Source: CAYGZC01 sp964354225
GTDB lineage: Bacteria > Bacteroidota > Ignavibacteria > UBA10030 > SZUA-254
Direction of reading: 5' to 3'
NCBI GenBank assembly: GCA_964354225.1
Contig: CAYGZC010000046.1
Coordinates: 1-23,056, forward strand
Length of the DNA stretch: 23,056 nucleotides
In this document: piece by piece, positions 22,984 through 23,056 of the stretch
Layout: each line of letters opens with the position of its first letter
Position numbering within the stretch: position 1 is the first letter of the stretch
Program-made: the position numbers and the translations under genes
The notes under the pieces: generated by a model
What the model was told of the DNA's origin: nothing
The model's database searches: none
Seen by the model: only the letters and a program-made list of their open reading frames with translations

Positions 22984-23056
22984 AATCACCCAATAAAAGT
23001 TAATACTTATGCTCAAAAGAGTGTTAAAATTGATACTCGTTTGTGTAGCTACATAT

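Noticed and set aside
1..23056. CRISPR arrays, transposases, integrases, phage or toxin-antitoxin modules
   Set aside because: No regular direct repeats with spacers and no frame with recognisable motifs of these types were found on either strand; the lone HNH protein has no phage or restriction neighbours.

Overview
The window looks like a chromosomal stretch from a member of the Fibrobacterota-Chlorobiota-Bacteroidota (FCB) group, most likely in or near Ignavibacteria. The evidence is two secreted proteins with the type IX secretion (T9SS) C-terminal signature NYPNPFNP / NHPNPFNP, a CarboxypepD_reg-like TonB-dependent receptor, paired M16 proteases, and an AT-leaning composition. Most genes lie on the minus strand. 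Promoters that can be read resemble the ordinary TTGACA-N17-TATAAT type rather than the Bacteroidota -33/-7 type, which argues against a classical Bacteroidota genome. The phylum call is an inference from protein signatures only.

Layout, left to right. (1) 1-4644, minus: a secreted/envelope cluster. In transcription order it has a PspC-domain membrane protein, a 46-residue hydrophobic small protein coupled to it, an M64 metallopeptidase, a T9SS-sorted Asp-box (YCF48-like) repeat protein, and an M14 zinc carboxypeptidase that runs off the left edge. (2) 4688-6051, plus: acetate kinase with its own sigma70-like promoter and no pta beside it. (3) 6162-12173, minus: an HNH endonuclease, trpS, then scpA-scpB-rluB. 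A T9SS-secreted seven-bladed propeller gene sits between trpS and scpA with its own likely promoter and a strong terminator. (4) 12247-15043, minus: a two-gene M16 operon, catalytic subunit first and the non-catalytic partner 4 bp later. (5) 15206-16847, minus: a DegP/HtrA periplasmic protease with promoter and terminator. (6) 16869-19621, minus: a tightly packed pfkB-type kinase / mtnA / recO operon with abutting or overlapping ends. (7) 19759-22828, plus: an uncharacterised membrane-anchored protein followed by a TonB-dependent outer-membrane receptor. The right end holds a long imperfect hairpin and no gene.

Together the genes cover envelope and secreted-protein functions (M14, M64, M16 pair, DegP, two T9SS cargo proteins, TonB receptor) interleaved with housekeeping (trpS, scpAB, rluB, recO, mtnA, ackA). 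I see no CRISPR array, no transposase, no rRNA or tRNA, no phage genes and no defence island. The points most worth a second look are the unknown-protein/TonB-receptor pair, the terminator-like hairpin close to the TTG start of scpA, the self-contained secreted-propeller insertion in the trpS-scpAB-rluB block, the small protein after pspC, and the orphan Shine-Dalgarno in the HNH leader.
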